This document shows positions 45,011 to 53,932 of a stretch of 64,000 bases of DNA, in pieces. Positions within the stretch are counted from its first letter, which is position 1. The number at the start of each line of letters is the position of its first letter. The notes under the pieces are model-generated. The model did no database searches, was not told the origin of the DNA, and was given only the letters and a program-made list of their open reading frames with translations. Position numbers and translations under genes: made by a program. Origin of the DNA: Chryseobacterium taeanense (GTDB taxonomy: Bacteria > Bacteroidota > Bacteroidia > Flavobacteriales > Weeksellaceae); contig NZ_FNDW01000011.1 in the NCBI RefSeq assembly GCF_900099685.1, positions 1-64,000 on the forward strand. The letters run 5' to 3'.

Positions 45011-45514
45011 ATGAAAAAATTATTATTACTGGGTGCTTTTGCACTTTTAGGTGGTGTTGCACAGGCGCAGGAAGGTTTCAGACTTGGCGGGCATATTGGT
45101 GCGCCGCTTGGTGACGCAGCAGATGCGGCTAGTGTAACAATCGGTATTGATGCAGCTTATATGTGGAATATTACTAAAGGATTAGACATTGGAGCTACTA
45201 CCGGCTATTCTCATTTTTTCGGAAAAGATAATGTAGATGATTTTGGTTTTATACCTATTGCTGCTTCAGGGAAATATACATTTAATAAGATTCCTCTTTT
45301 TGTTGGATTGGATCTGGGGGCAGCTATTTCTACAAAAAATTATATTAACAGCGGATTATACGTGGCACCAAGAGTAGGATATCAGATGAAAAATACAGAA
45401 TTGTACCTCGGGTTCCAGAATATTGGCAGTAAATATAAGGATCCTTACTGGAGAGGTAACGACCGTTTTAATTTTGGTGCAATCAATTTCGGTGCAAATT
45501 TCTTCCTGAAGTAA
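45011..45514 (+). CDS. Outer-membrane beta-barrel protein 2
   Basis: 167 residues with the signal MKKLLLLGAFALLGGVAQAQ. The mature chain shows barrel strands (FRLGGHIGAPLGDAADAA, DIGATTGYSHFFGKD, FVGLDLGAAIS) and ends FGAINFGANFFLK. It is shorter than its neighbours, consistent with an eight-stranded barrel. It sits between two terminators, so it has its own transcript. The function of this small-barrel group is unknown; structural or minor transport roles are guesses. Confidence 0.83.
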   Translation: MKKLLLLGAFALLGGVAQAQEGFRLGGHIGAPLGDAADAASVTIGIDAAYMWNITKGLDIGATTGYSHFFGKDNVDDFGFIPIAASGKYTFNKIPLFVGLDLGAAISTKNYINSGLYVAPRVGYQMKNTELYLGFQNIGSKYKDPYWRGNDRFNFGAINFGANFFLK

Positions 45515-45537
45515 AATTAAAAAAATCAATCATATTT

Positions 45538-45567
45538 AACTCCAATTGAAAAGTTGGAGTTTTTTTA
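45538..45567 (+). terminator. Terminator after barrel gene 2
   Basis: AACTCCAA pairs with TTGGAGTT and is followed by seven T's. Confidence 0.8.
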
Positions 45568-45664
45568 TTCAAAAAATTGTGAAAAAATCAAAATCTGTAT
45601 TTTATATAAATATTATTTTTGAAAATTACTAATATTTATGCCTGACATTAATCACATTAACAAA

Positions 45665-45696
45665 TTTTAATATTAAGAGGTACCACTGTAAATTTG
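45665..45696 (+). promoter_or_regulatory. Promoter of barrel gene 3
   Basis: TTTT (45665-45668), exactly 20 bases, then TAAATTTG (45689-45696); about 29 bases from the -7 box to the ATG. A second -7-like TATTTTTG lies at 45614-45621. Confidence 0.55.
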
Positions 45697-45724
45697 CTGC
45701 CAGAAAGTATTAAATTTTTAAAAA

Positions 45725-46342
45725 ATGAAAAAAGTATTATTAGCAGGTGCTATCGCACTTTTCGGTTTATCTAATGCTCAGATCGCTAAAGGAACTACAT
45801 ATGTATCAGGACAGGTAGGTTATTCTTCAACTCAGGATAACAACACTGACTCTAAAGTAGAAGATTTTACAATTGTACCTACTGTAGGTTATTTTGTAGG
45901 AAATAATGTTGCTGTTGGTTTAGGTGTAGGTTATGCGAACAGCTCTACAACTACAACAAGTGCATTAACAAATGTTGAAACTAAACTTTCAACTGATGCA
46001 TTTGTAGTGGCACCTTTCGTAAGAAAATACTGGACTGTAGGAGAGAAGTTCTATATCTTCGGACAATTAGAAGTTCCAATGGCATTCGGTAAAGATAAGG
46101 CTGAATACAGCGGTACTGCATCTCAGTTCAATACAGAATCTAAATTTACTTCAATCGGAGTAAACGTAAAACCAGGTTTAGATTATTTCTTAAATAAAAA
46201 CTGGTCTATCGAAGCTACGATCGGAGAATTCGGATACAATAACTTCAAGTATAAAGATCTTGACAAAAGCACTGATAATTTTAACTTCGGATTGAATTTA
46301 TCTTCAGTTACTTTCGGTGTTAAATATGTTTTTGCAAAATAA
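45725..46342 (+). CDS. Outer-membrane beta-barrel protein 3
   Basis: 205 residues. Its signal peptide MKKVLLAGAIALFGLSNAQ is nearly identical to that of the next gene (one of several signs of duplication), followed in both by a short Lys-Gly turn and TVGYFVGNNVAVGLGVGYA / SVGYFVIDGLAVGIDLGFN. The last strand is SSVTFGVKYVFAK. No lipoprotein or OmpA peptidoglycan-binding domain is present. It is probably an abundant small outer-membrane protein. Confidence 0.85.
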   Translation: MKKVLLAGAIALFGLSNAQIAKGTTYVSGQVGYSSTQDNNTDSKVEDFTIVPTVGYFVGNNVAVGLGVGYANSSTTTTSALTNVETKLSTDAFVVAPFVRKYWTVGEKFYIFGQLEVPMAFGKDKAEYSGTASQFNTESKFTSIGVNVKPGLDYFLNKNWSIEATIGEFGYNNFKYKDLDKSTDNFNFGLNLSSVTFGVKYVFAK

Positions 46343-46361
46343 TAAACAAATACATAAGCTA

Positions 46362-46392
46362 AAAAGTCCTAAGTTATTGCTTAGGGCTTTTG
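46362..46392 (+). terminator. Terminator or attenuator between barrel genes 3 and 4
   Basis: AAAAGTCCTAAG pairs with CTTAGGGCTTTT with one G-U pair around a 6-base loop. The T-run is short and gene 4 follows 31 bp later without a clear promoter, so partial read-through is plausible. Confidence 0.65.
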
Positions 46393-46422
46393 TGCTTATT
46401 CATTAATTTAAAATAAATAACT

Positions 46423-47067
46423 ATGAAAAAACTATTACTAGCCGGTGCTGTTGCACTTTTCGGATTATCAAATGCTCAAATGACTAAAGGAGATTGGATA
46501 ATCAGTGGAAACACAGGAATGGGTTTCAACAATATTAATACGAATACCAAAGTAAACGGAACAAAATATGACGAAACTAAGGTTAATTCATTTTCAATTA
46601 GTCCTTCTGTCGGATATTTCGTTATCGACGGATTGGCTGTAGGTATTGATTTAGGCTTTAATACAAACACCACAAAAAGCGACGGGAGCAAAGTAACTTT
46701 ATCCACGTTTTCTGTTATGCCGACCGCTACTTATTATTTTAATACAGATAGCAAATTTTTCCCTTTTGTAGGAGCAGGTATCGGATACGCATCTACCAAA
46801 ACAAAATTCAATATTTCAAATTCTATTGCTGATCCTTTGCTTTGGTCAGGAGATACAACAACGGATGGTCTTGCATGGAAAGCAAAGGCAGGGGTTACCT
46901 TTATGGCTACTCAATCTTTAGGAATTAATTTAGGTCTTAGCTTCGATCAGTTCTCCAATAAAGAGACTTATTCCGGAATTGATTATAAAACAACAAGAAA
47001 TACTTTTGGGGTAAACGTTGGTTTCTCTTATTTCATTAAAGCTAAAGCTCAAAAATCTGATAAATAA
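46423..47067 (+). CDS. Outer-membrane beta-barrel protein 4 (paralogue of 3)
   Basis: 214 residues with signal MKKLLLAGAVALFGLSNAQ. Strand pattern and order match the preceding gene: ISPSVGYFVIDGLAVGIDL, FFPFVGAGIGYAS, ending FGVNVGFSYFIKAKAQKSDK. The charged tail after the last aromatic strand (KAKAQKSDK) is unusual, because such barrels usually end on the aromatic residue. The gene is probably a tandem duplicate of gene 3. Confidence 0.85.
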   Translation: MKKLLLAGAVALFGLSNAQMTKGDWIISGNTGMGFNNINTNTKVNGTKYDETKVNSFSISPSVGYFVIDGLAVGIDLGFNTNTTKSDGSKVTLSTFSVMPTATYYFNTDSKFFPFVGAGIGYASTKTKFNISNSIADPLLWSGDTTTDGLAWKAKAGVTFMATQSLGINLGLSFDQFSNKETYSGIDYKTTRNTFGVNVGFSYFIKAKAQKSDK

Positions 47068-47127
47068 TCAGCAATCAAAACAATAACAAAACCTGGTTCA
47101 GTAATGAACCTGCTAAAATTAAATATA

Positions 47128-47781
47128 ATGAGAAAAATTTTATTTGCATCTGCTTTAGCATTATTCACAGCAGCTAATGCACAGACAACTTTTGGCGTAA
47201 AAGGCGGATTTGCTTTATCTATATTAACAACAAATGAAGATCTTGACGTTTTAGACGGAGTAAATGCTGGACTGAAATCAAAGGCTGGCTTCTACGTAGG
47301 CGGCTTGGTAGAGCATAAATTCAATAATAAATTTGCTGTACAAGGTGAAGTTCAGTACGCCAATCTTGGAGGCAGAACTGAAGTATCAGTATCAGGGATT
47401 ACCGTGAAAGAGAATTTCAATATGAACAGAATTGTAATTCCTGTATCTGCAAGATATTATGCAATTCCTGATCTTGCTGTATATGCAGGTCCTTTTGTCA
47501 GCATTAAAACAGGTACTAAAGTAAATATTGATGTGTCCGGTGGTACTGCAGATCCGCAATTATTGAATGAAGCTGAGAATTTTCTTGAAAAATCATTTGA
47601 TGATAGTTTAAAATCTGCTGAGTTCGGATTGTTCTTAGGAGCCGATTATAACCTTTACAAAGGATTTTTTGTGGATGCACGTTACAGCTTCGGATTGTCT
47701 AATATGATTAAAAATCCTGTTGACGGTGAAAAAATGAAAATGAATTTTTTCCAGATAGGAGTAGGATATAAGTTTAAGTAA
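47128..47781 (+). CDS. Outer-membrane beta-barrel (PorT-like) protein 5
   Basis: 217 residues from the ATG at 47128, which starts the signal MRKILFASALALFTAANAQ; an ATG at 47104 would add eight residues before it. The mature chain (FGVKGGFALSILTT, FYVGGLVEHKFNNKFAVQGE, FFVDARYSFGLSNMI) resembles barrel protein 1 more than 3 and 4, and ends FFQIGVGYKFK. A small hairpin (GGTTCA/TGAACC, 47095-47110) lies before it. Confidence 0.85.
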   Translation: MRKILFASALALFTAANAQTTFGVKGGFALSILTTNEDLDVLDGVNAGLKSKAGFYVGGLVEHKFNNKFAVQGEVQYANLGGRTEVSVSGITVKENFNMNRIVIPVSARYYAIPDLAVYAGPFVSIKTGTKVNIDVSGGTADPQLLNEAENFLEKSFDDSLKSAEFGLFLGADYNLYKGFFVDARYSFGLSNMIKNPVDGEKMKMNFFQIGVGYKFK

Positions 47782-47855
47782 TAGAACAGAATCTGTCTAA
47801 AAACTAAATTATTAAAGGTTAAATTTTAATCTTTAAATATATAGGATAATAAAAA

Positions 47856-47889
47856 AGGCCGTCTTACACTCATGTAGGACGGCCTCTTT
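47856..47889. terminator. Strong bidirectional terminator
   Basis: A 13-bp stem (47856-47868 with 47873-47885, one G-U pair) with loop CTCA, flanked by A- and T-runs, separates barrel gene 5 from the converging ffh. Confidence 0.88.
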
Positions 47890-47908
47890 TTCTTTTTATA
47901 GTATGCTC

Positions 47909-49270
47909 TTATTTTCCAAACATTCCGCCCATTCCAGGCATATTCGGCATTTTGCTCATCATCTGCATCATTTGTTTACCCTGAGGCCCTTGCATCATCT
48001 TCATCATTTTACCCATTTGGTCAAACTGCTTCATCAGTTGATTTACATCTTCAATTTTTCTTCCTGCACCTTTGGCAATTCTGTTTTTTCTCTGAGTATT
48101 AATAATGGAAGGTCTTCTTCTTTCTTCAGGAGTCATTGAATAAATGATCGCTTCGATATGTTTAAATGCATCATCGCTGATTTCCACATCTTTGATCGCC
48201 TTTCCAACTCCCGGAATCATTCCCATCAAATCCTTCATATTCCCCATTTTTTTGATCTGGTTGATCTGCTTTAAGAAATCATCAAAACCAAATTCGTTCT
48301 TAGCAATTTTCTTATGAAGTTTTTTTGCTTCTTCTTCATCAAACTGTTCCTGAGCTCTTTCTACCAAGGAAACAACGTCTCCCATTCCTAAGATTCTGTC
48401 TGCCATCCTTTCCGGGTAGAAAAGGTCTAAAGCTTCCATTTTTTCACCGGTAGAAATAAATTTGATTGGTTTTTCTACCACAGAACGGATCGTTAAAGCA
48501 GCTCCACCACGCGTATCACCGTCTAATTTGGTTAAAACAACTCCATCAAAATTCAAAGTATCGTTGAATGCCTTCGCCGTATTCACCGCATCCTGACCGG
48601 TCATTGAATCAACGACGAACAAGGTTTCATTAGGTGTGATAACAGAGTGAACTGTTTTAATTTCCTTCATCATCTGCTCGTCAATCGCCAGACGACCTGC
48701 TGTATCCACAATTACGATATCGTGACCATTAGATTTAGCAAAATTAATGGCATTCTGAGAAATGCTTGACGGATCCATAGAACCTTCTTCCGTAAAAACC
48801 GGAACTCCGATTTGTCCACCCAAAACTTTTAGCTGATCAATCGCAGCCGGACGATAAACGTCACACGCTACTAAAAGAGGCTTTTTATTTTTTTTGGTTT
48901 TTAAGTAATTCGCTAATTTTCCGGAAAATGTCGTCTTACCCGAACCCTGAAGACCTGCAATAAGAATTACAGAAGGTTTTCCCGAAAGGTTGATTCCTTC
49001 TTGGGAACCTCCCATTAGATCTACCAATTCATCATGAACGATTTTCGTCATGAGCTGTCCAGGAGTAAGCGATGTAAGAACGTCTTGCCCTAAAGCTTTA
49101 TCCTGAACTCTTTTGGTAAGATCTTTTGCAACTTTATAATTAACATCGGCATCCACCAATGCTCTGCGAATTTCTTTTACGGTTTCCGCTACATTGATTT
49201 CCGTGATTTTTCCACGTCCTGAAATATTATGAAGCGCTTTATCTAATTTATCCTGTAAACTGTTAAACAT
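47909..49270 (-). CDS. ffh: Signal recognition particle protein Ffh
   Basis: The GTPase that, with SRP RNA, targets nascent membrane proteins to FtsY. It has 453 residues: an N domain (1 to about 95), a G domain with P-loop IAGLQGSGKTTFSGKLA (104-120), LVACDVYRPAAIDQLK and VVDTAGRLAIDEQMM, and a methionine-rich M domain from about 325 (MMKMMQGPQGKQMMQMMSKM) that binds signal peptides. A TATTTTTG box (minus strand, 49294-49301) lies about 24 bases before the ATG. I see no SRP RNA gene in the window. Confidence 0.97.
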   Translation of the reverse strand: MFNSLQDKLDKALHNISGRGKITEINVAETVKEIRRALVDADVNYKVAKDLTKRVQDKALGQDVLTSLTPGQLMTKIVHDELVDLMGGSQEGINLSGKPSVILIAGLQGSGKTTFSGKLANYLKTKKNKKPLLVACDVYRPAAIDQLKVLGGQIGVPVFTEEGSMDPSSISQNAINFAKSNGHDIVIVDTAGRLAIDEQMMKEIKTVHSVITPNETLFVVDSMTGQDAVNTAKAFNDTLNFDGVVLTKLDGDTRGGAALTIRSVVEKPIKFISTGEKMEALDLFYPERMADRILGMGDVVSLVERAQEQFDEEEAKKLHKKIAKNEFGFDDFLKQINQIKKMGNMKDLMGMIPGVGKAIKDVEISDDAFKHIEAIIYSMTPEERRRPSIINTQRKNRIAKGAGRKIEDVNQLMKQFDQMGKMMKMMQGPQGKQMMQMMSKMPNMPGMGGMFGK

Positions 49271-49378
49271 ATTTATTGTAAATTATAGGTTTGCAAAAAT
49301 AAGGAAATTTTTAGTATATATTATATATTAAGAATAGAGATTTGTGATACTTCAAAATTATAATTCTATTTTTGCCAG

Positions 49379-49648
49379 ATGAATTTTATGGATTGTCTGA
49401 TCGTCATATTGCTGATTCTTTTGTTGAATATCTTTGTATTTACATTATTTAAGAAATATATGTACGGTAGAGCAAATGCGGCAATGAAATTCTTGTCACT
49501 TAATATCTCAAAAGATATTATCTGGCTTATAATTTCTTTAATAATAATTGATAAAACAAAAGAAAATTTTCTATTTATAGTGATATGTTTTTTAGTTGCA
49601 TCACTCCTTGTATATATACCTGTAATAAAACTCATTAATAAATCCTGA
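49379..49648 (+). CDS. Small integral membrane protein, unknown
   Basis: An 89-residue product that is almost all hydrophobic, with about three membrane helices (CLIVILLILLLNIFVFTLF, IIWLIISLIII, FLFIVICFLVASLLVYIPVI). No family recognised. A TATTTTTG box (49367-49374) ends only four bases before the first ATG, which favours a leaderless message or start at the second ATG (49388). The opposite strand is also open over the same span but encodes nothing that looks like a protein. Confidence 0.5.
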   Translation: MNFMDCLIVILLILLLNIFVFTLFKKYMYGRANAAMKFLSLNISKDIIWLIISLIIIDKTKENFLFIVICFLVASLLVYIPVIKLINKS

Positions 49649-49678
49649 TTTTTTTGATGATAAAAATCAATTTTTAGT

Positions 49679-49710
49679 ATTGGTAAAGTTTAATAAAATC
49701 GATATATTTG
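49679..49710 (+). promoter_or_regulatory. Promoter of the atp operon
   Basis: ATTG (49679-49682), a 20-base spacer and TATATTTG (49703-49710), with a leader of roughly 15 bases to the atpB ATG at 49731. Confidence 0.65.
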
Positions 49711-49730
49711 CACACGATTAAAAAAGAGAT

Positions 49731-50849
49731 ATGAATAGAAAGATTTCTTCATTGTTTTTCGCATTTTTACTTGTGTTTGTGAGCAGTTTAGCCATTGCTC
49801 AGCATACTTCTGAAGGCGAAGAGCCGGCAGAAAAGATAGAGCAGAAAGAAGGTTTTAATGCTACTAAGATGATCATGGAACACATCGGTGATTCAAATGA
49901 ATGGCACCTATGGACTACAAAAGATGATAATGGTGAAGAGCATCATGTTTCTGTTCCGCTTCCTGTAATTATCAAAGATAATGAAGGGTGGCATGCTTTT
50001 CTTTCTAAGAGTATTGCTCATGGTCACGAGCATGATGGCTATACTTTAGAAGACGGACAGGTAGTTTCAACTAAAGGTATTGAAAAGGCAACACTATTTT
50101 CAATCATCAGCGGAAAGCAAAAATCAAACGAAGTGTTTTTTGATCTTTCAATTACCAAAAATGCTGCATCAATGTTTTTGTCAGTAATTTTCATGATGGT
50201 AATCTTTATCGGAATGGCGAGAAATTATAAGAAATCACAATTACCAAGAGGCGCTGGTAAATTGTTGGAACCGGTAATTGTATTTATAAGAGACGAAGTT
50301 GCTATTCCAAATATCGGATCAGTTAAATATAAAAGATATATGCCTTATTTATTAACAGCATTTTTCTTTATCTGGTTTAACAACTTATTCGGATTAATTC
50401 CTTTCTTTCCTTTTGGAGCAAACCTTACAGGTAATATTGCAATCACTGCTGTTTTGGCAATCATTACTTTATTAATTACTTTATTCAGTGCTAATAAAGA
50501 TTACTGGAAACATATCTTTATGCCGCCGGTTCCGATTTTATTGTACCCAATTATGGTTCCAATTGAGATTATCGGGATTTTTACAAAGCCTTTTGCCTTA
50601 ATGATGCGACTTTTCGCTAACGTTACAGCGGGACACATTATGATCTTGGCGATTATTTCATTGATCTTCATTTTCAAATCTCCTTTCTTAGGATTTGCGT
50701 CTGTGCCTTTAGCATTATTTGTTTCCGTACTGGAATTATTGGTAGCGGCACTGCAAGCATATATCTTTACTGTATTATCCGCTTTATTTATCGGTATCGC
50801 AGTAGCAGAACACGAGCATGAGCACGGTCATGAAGAACACGCTCATTAA
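49731..50849 (+). CDS. atpB: ATP synthase F0 subunit a
   Basis: The proton-channel subunit beside the c-ring. At 372 residues it is about 100 longer than E. coli subunit a, because of an N-terminal signal (MNRKISSLFFAFLLVFVSSLAIAQ) and an extracytoplasmic His/Glu-rich region up to about 140; such extensions are usual in Bacteroidota. The channel part has the essential Arg in FALMMRLFANVTAGHIM and LLVAALQAYIFTVLSALFI. The C terminus is a His-rich tail (EHEHEHGHEEHAH), which could bind metal but has no known role. Confidence 0.95.
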   Translation: MNRKISSLFFAFLLVFVSSLAIAQHTSEGEEPAEKIEQKEGFNATKMIMEHIGDSNEWHLWTTKDDNGEEHHVSVPLPVIIKDNEGWHAFLSKSIAHGHEHDGYTLEDGQVVSTKGIEKATLFSIISGKQKSNEVFFDLSITKNAASMFLSVIFMMVIFIGMARNYKKSQLPRGAGKLLEPVIVFIRDEVAIPNIGSVKYKRYMPYLLTAFFFIWFNNLFGLIPFFPFGANLTGNIAITAVLAIITLLITLFSANKDYWKHIFMPPVPILLYPIMVPIEIIGIFTKPFALMMRLFANVTAGHIMILAIISLIFIFKSPFLGFASVPLALFVSVLELLVAALQAYIFTVLSALFIGIAVAEHEHEHGHEEHAH

Positions 50850-50898
50850 TTAAAAGAAAATATTTAAAATAATTTTTAACTAATATAATTTATTTATT

Positions 50899-51117
50899 AT
50901 GGATTTATCAACTGGAGCAGGATTAATTTACGTAGGTATCGGTTTAGCAGTATTAGGCGTAGGTCTTGGTATTGGTAAAATCGGAGGTCACGCAATGGAT
51001 GCTATTGCAAGACAACCTGAGCAAGCTGGAAAGATTCAAGGAGCAATGCTTATTGCTGCTGGTCTTATCGAAGGTGCTGGTCTTATCGCGATCATCTTTG
51101 GTGCTTTCATCAAGTAA
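50899..51117 (+). CDS. atpE: ATP synthase F0 subunit c
   Basis: The c-ring subunit, 72 residues: two helices with the glycine-rich first helix (GIGLAVLGVGLGIGKIGG), the polar loop ARQPEQ, and the ion-binding Glu E58 in AAGLIEGAGLIAIIFG. The Na+-type pattern with Ser/Thr after the Glu is absent, so it should carry protons. It is second in atpB-E-F-H-A-G. Confidence 0.96.
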   Translation: MDLSTGAGLIYVGIGLAVLGVGLGIGKIGGHAMDAIARQPEQAGKIQGAMLIAAGLIEGAGLIAIIFGAFIK

Positions 51118-51216
51118 TCTATCCTCAAAAAACAATTCTTAGCAGTAAAGCGGTTGGCTGCTGCTAAGAATTTTAAAAACAATCCATAAAATAACACGTA
51201 AAAAGAATCTACAGAT

Positions 51217-51711
51217 ATGGGAATTATAGAACCTGGAATTGGACTTTTGTTTTGGATGACTCTTACTTTTGTTATCCTGTTATTTCTTCTGGCAAAATTT
51301 GCCTGGAAACCAATTGTTAATGCCGTAAATGAAAGAGAAACATCTATCGTTGATGCTCTTAACCAAGCTACTTTGGCAAGAAAAGAAATGGCAACTTTGA
51401 AAGAGGATAACGAAAGAATCATTCGTGAAGCGAAAATCGAAAGAGATGCTATCCTTAAAGAAGCCAGAGAAATTAAAGATAGAATCGTAGGTGAGGCTAA
51501 AGATGTGGCTAAAGCTGAAGGAGATAAGCTAATCGAAGCTGCAAAGCAAACGATCAACGCAGAGAAAAATGCTGCAATGGCAGATATTAAAACTCAGATC
51601 GGTGCTTTATCTGTAAACATTGCAGAATCTATTCTTAAGCAAAAACTTGATAATAGCGAGGCTCAGAATGAATTGGTTCAAAATTATTTAAACAAATCAA
51701 ACCTTAACTAA
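51217..51711 (+). CDS. atpF: ATP synthase F0 subunit b
   Basis: The peripheral-stalk subunit, 164 residues: one N-terminal membrane helix (GLLFWMTLTFVILLFLLAKFAW), then a long charged helix (NQATLARKEMATLKEDNERI, ending near SILKQKLDNSEAQNE) that dimerises and reaches the delta subunit. atpH starts two bases after its stop. Confidence 0.96.
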   Translation: MGIIEPGIGLLFWMTLTFVILLFLLAKFAWKPIVNAVNERETSIVDALNQATLARKEMATLKEDNERIIREAKIERDAILKEAREIKDRIVGEAKDVAKAEGDKLIEAAKQTINAEKNAAMADIKTQIGALSVNIAESILKQKLDNSEAQNELVQNYLNKSNLN

Positions 51712-51713
51712 GA

Positions 51714-52250
51714 ATGCTTACATCTAAAGTAGCTAAAAGATACGCACAAGGCTTACTTGATTTCACAAACGAATCAGGTCAGACGGCTACTGTATTTTCT
51801 GAAATGAAAGATGTAGTGAAGATCATGAATGAATCTCAGGATTTAAAAAAGTTCTTCCTTACGCCTTACATCGATTCTAAAAAGAAAATAGAGGTAGCAA
51901 ATGAGATTTTTAAAGGTTTGTCGACTTCTTCACAGAATCTGATCACACTGGTTATCAGACACGGAAGAGAAAAACAACTGAAGAATATTGCTCAGGAATT
52001 CATCAATAAAGTTGAAGATATCAATGGGGTGCAGAGAGTTACACTTACTACTGCAACTCAGCTTTCCAAAGAAAATATTGAGCATATCCTGAAATCTACG
52101 GATTTGGTAAACAGTTCAAATTTTGATTTGATAGTTAATATAAAACCTGAAATTTTAGGAGGATATATTTTAAGAGTAGGCGATCAGCAGGTAGATGCAT
52201 CTGTTAAGTCTAAACTTAACAGTATTAAAAAAGATTTTCATTTAAATTAA
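51714..52250 (+). CDS. atpH: ATP synthase F1 subunit delta
   Basis: Connects the b-stalk to the alpha subunits. 178 residues, beginning SKVAKRYAQGLLDFTNE and with the C-terminal signature KPEILGGYILRVGDQQVDAS. It lies between atpF (2 bp) and atpA (18 bp). Confidence 0.96.
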   Translation: MLTSKVAKRYAQGLLDFTNESGQTATVFSEMKDVVKIMNESQDLKKFFLTPYIDSKKKIEVANEIFKGLSTSSQNLITLVIRHGREKQLKNIAQEFINKVEDINGVQRVTLTTATQLSKENIEHILKSTDLVNSSNFDLIVNIKPEILGGYILRVGDQQVDASVKSKLNSIKKDFHLN

Positions 52251-52268
52251 GAAAAAAACAACCATACA

Positions 52269-53846
52269 ATGGCAGAAATAAATCCGGCAGAAGTATCTGC
52301 GATCTTAAAACAGCAATTGGCCAACTTCGATACTCAATCAAACGTTGAGGAAGTAGGTACAGTTTTAACCATCGGTGATGGTATTGCTCGTGTATACGGG
52401 TTAGAAAACGTACAATACGGAGAGTTGGTGAAATTTTCTAGTGATGTAGAAGGTATTGTACTAAACCTTGAAGAAGACAACGTTGGGGTTGCGCTACTTG
52501 GTGAAAGTAAATTAGTAAAAGAAGGAGATACCGTAAGAAGAACAAACAGAATCTCTTCTATCAAAGTAGGAGAAGGTATGTTGGGAAGAGTAGTAGATAC
52601 TCTAGGTAATCCTATCGATGGTAAAGGACCTATTTCTGGGGAATTATACGAAATGCCATTGGAAAGAAAAGCTCCAGGAGTTATTTACAGACAGCCGGTA
52701 ACTGAACCTTTACAGTCAGGTATCGTCGCAATCGACTCTATGATCCCTGTAGGAAGAGGACAGAGAGAGCTTATCATTGGTGACAGACAGACAGGTAAAA
52801 CTACTGTTGCGATCGATACGATCATCAACCAAAAAGAATTTTTTGATGCAGGTAATCCTGTATATTGTATATATGTTGCTATCGGACAAAAAGCGTCTAC
52901 TGTAGCTCAAATCGTTAAGACATTATCAGATAAAGGAGCTTTAGCTTATACGGTAATCGTTGCGGCTAACGCATCAGATCCGGTTCCAATGCAGGTATAT
53001 TCTGCGATGGCAGGAGCTGCAATCGGTGAGTTCTTCAGAGATACAGGTAGACCAGCATTGATCGTTTATGATGATTTATCTAAACAAGCGGTTGCTTACC
53101 GTGAGCTTTCTCTACTTTTGAGAAGACCACCGGGTCGTGAAGCTTATCCTGGAGACGTTTTCTATCTTCACTCAAGACTATTGGAAAGAGCGGCAAAAGT
53201 TATCGCTGATGACCAAATTGCAAGTCAGATGAACGATTTACCTGAGTCTTTAAGACCAATCGTGAAAGGTGGAGGTTCATTAACAGCTCTTCCGATCATT
53301 GAAACTCAGGCTGGTGACGTTTCTGCGTATATCCCAACCAACGTAATCTCTATTACAGACGGACAGATTTTCCTTGAATCAGATCTATTCAACTCAGGGG
53401 TTCGTCCTGCGATTAACGTAGGTATCTCTGTATCAAGAGTTGGAGGTAATGCTCAGATTAAATCAATGAAAAAAGTATCTGGTACGCTAAAATTAGACCA
53501 GGCACAATATAAAGAATTAGAGGCGTTTGCTAAGTTCGGTTCTGACCTTGATGCTGCTACATTAGCGGTAATCTCTAAAGGAGAAAGAAACGTGGAAATC
53601 CTTAAACAACCTGTAAACTCTCCACTTCCTGTAGACAGCCAGGTTGCTATGATCTACGCAGGAACAGAGAATTTATTGAGAAATGTTCCTATCAGAAAAG
53701 TAAAAGAATTCCAAATCGAGTACATCGCATTCCTTAGATCTAAGCATCCTGATACAATGGCTGCTATCAAAGCTGGAAAAATCGATGATTCAATCACTGG
53801 TGTTCTTAAGCAGGCAGCTAACGATTTAGCTTCTAAATATAACTAA
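52269..53846 (+). CDS. atpA: ATP synthase F1 subunit alpha
   Basis: Non-catalytic nucleotide-binding subunit, 525 residues. P-loop [15 protein letters not shown] (around 170-184), the N-terminal barrel [19 protein letters not shown], and the signature [14 protein letters not shown] are all present. An 86-bp gap with an inverted repeat separates it from atpG. Confidence 0.98.
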   Translation: MAEINPAEVSAILKQQLANFDTQSNVEEVGTVLTIGDGIARVYGLENVQYGELVKFSSDVEGIVLNLEEDNVGVALLGESKLVKEGDTVRRTNRISSIKVGEGMLGRVVDTLGNPIDGKGPISGELYEMPLERKAPGVIYRQPVTEPLQSGIVAIDSMIPVGRGQRELIIGDRQTGKTTVAIDTIINQKEFFDAGNPVYCIYVAIGQKASTVAQIVKTLSDKGALAYTVIVAANASDPVPMQVYSAMAGAAIGEFFRDTGRPALIVYDDLSKQAVAYRELSLLLRRPPGREAYPGDVFYLHSRLLERAAKVIADDQIASQMNDLPESLRPIVKGGGSLTALPIIETQAGDVSAYIPTNVISITDGQIFLESDLFNSGVRPAINVGISVSRVGGNAQIKSMKKVSGTLKLDQAQYKELEAFAKFGSDLDAATLAVISKGERNVEILKQPVNSPLPVDSQVAMIYAGTENLLRNVPIRKVKEFQIEYIAFLRSKHPDTMAAIKAGKIDDSITGVLKQAANDLASKYN

Positions 53847-53854
53847 AAATTAGT

Positions 53855-53926
53855 TGAGGGTTTTTGGTTGTTAGTAGACAGAATTTTCTAAACTAGCAAC
53901 CAACAGCCGACAACCAACAGCTAACC
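53855..53926. repeat. Repeat-rich spacer between atpA and atpG
   Basis: GGTTGTTAG (53866-53874) can pair with CTAGCAACC (53893-53901), and CAACCAACAGC occurs twice (53898-53908, 53911-53921). No T-run follows, so it is more likely a mobile or slippage-derived repeat than a terminator. It interrupts an otherwise compact operon. Confidence 0.55.
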
Positions 53927-53932
53927 CCAATT

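Noticed and set aside
49366..49635. Minus-strand frame of 89 codons opposite the small membrane gene
   Set aside because: Same span as the better-supported plus-strand frame, with no promoter and ending near the opposite start.
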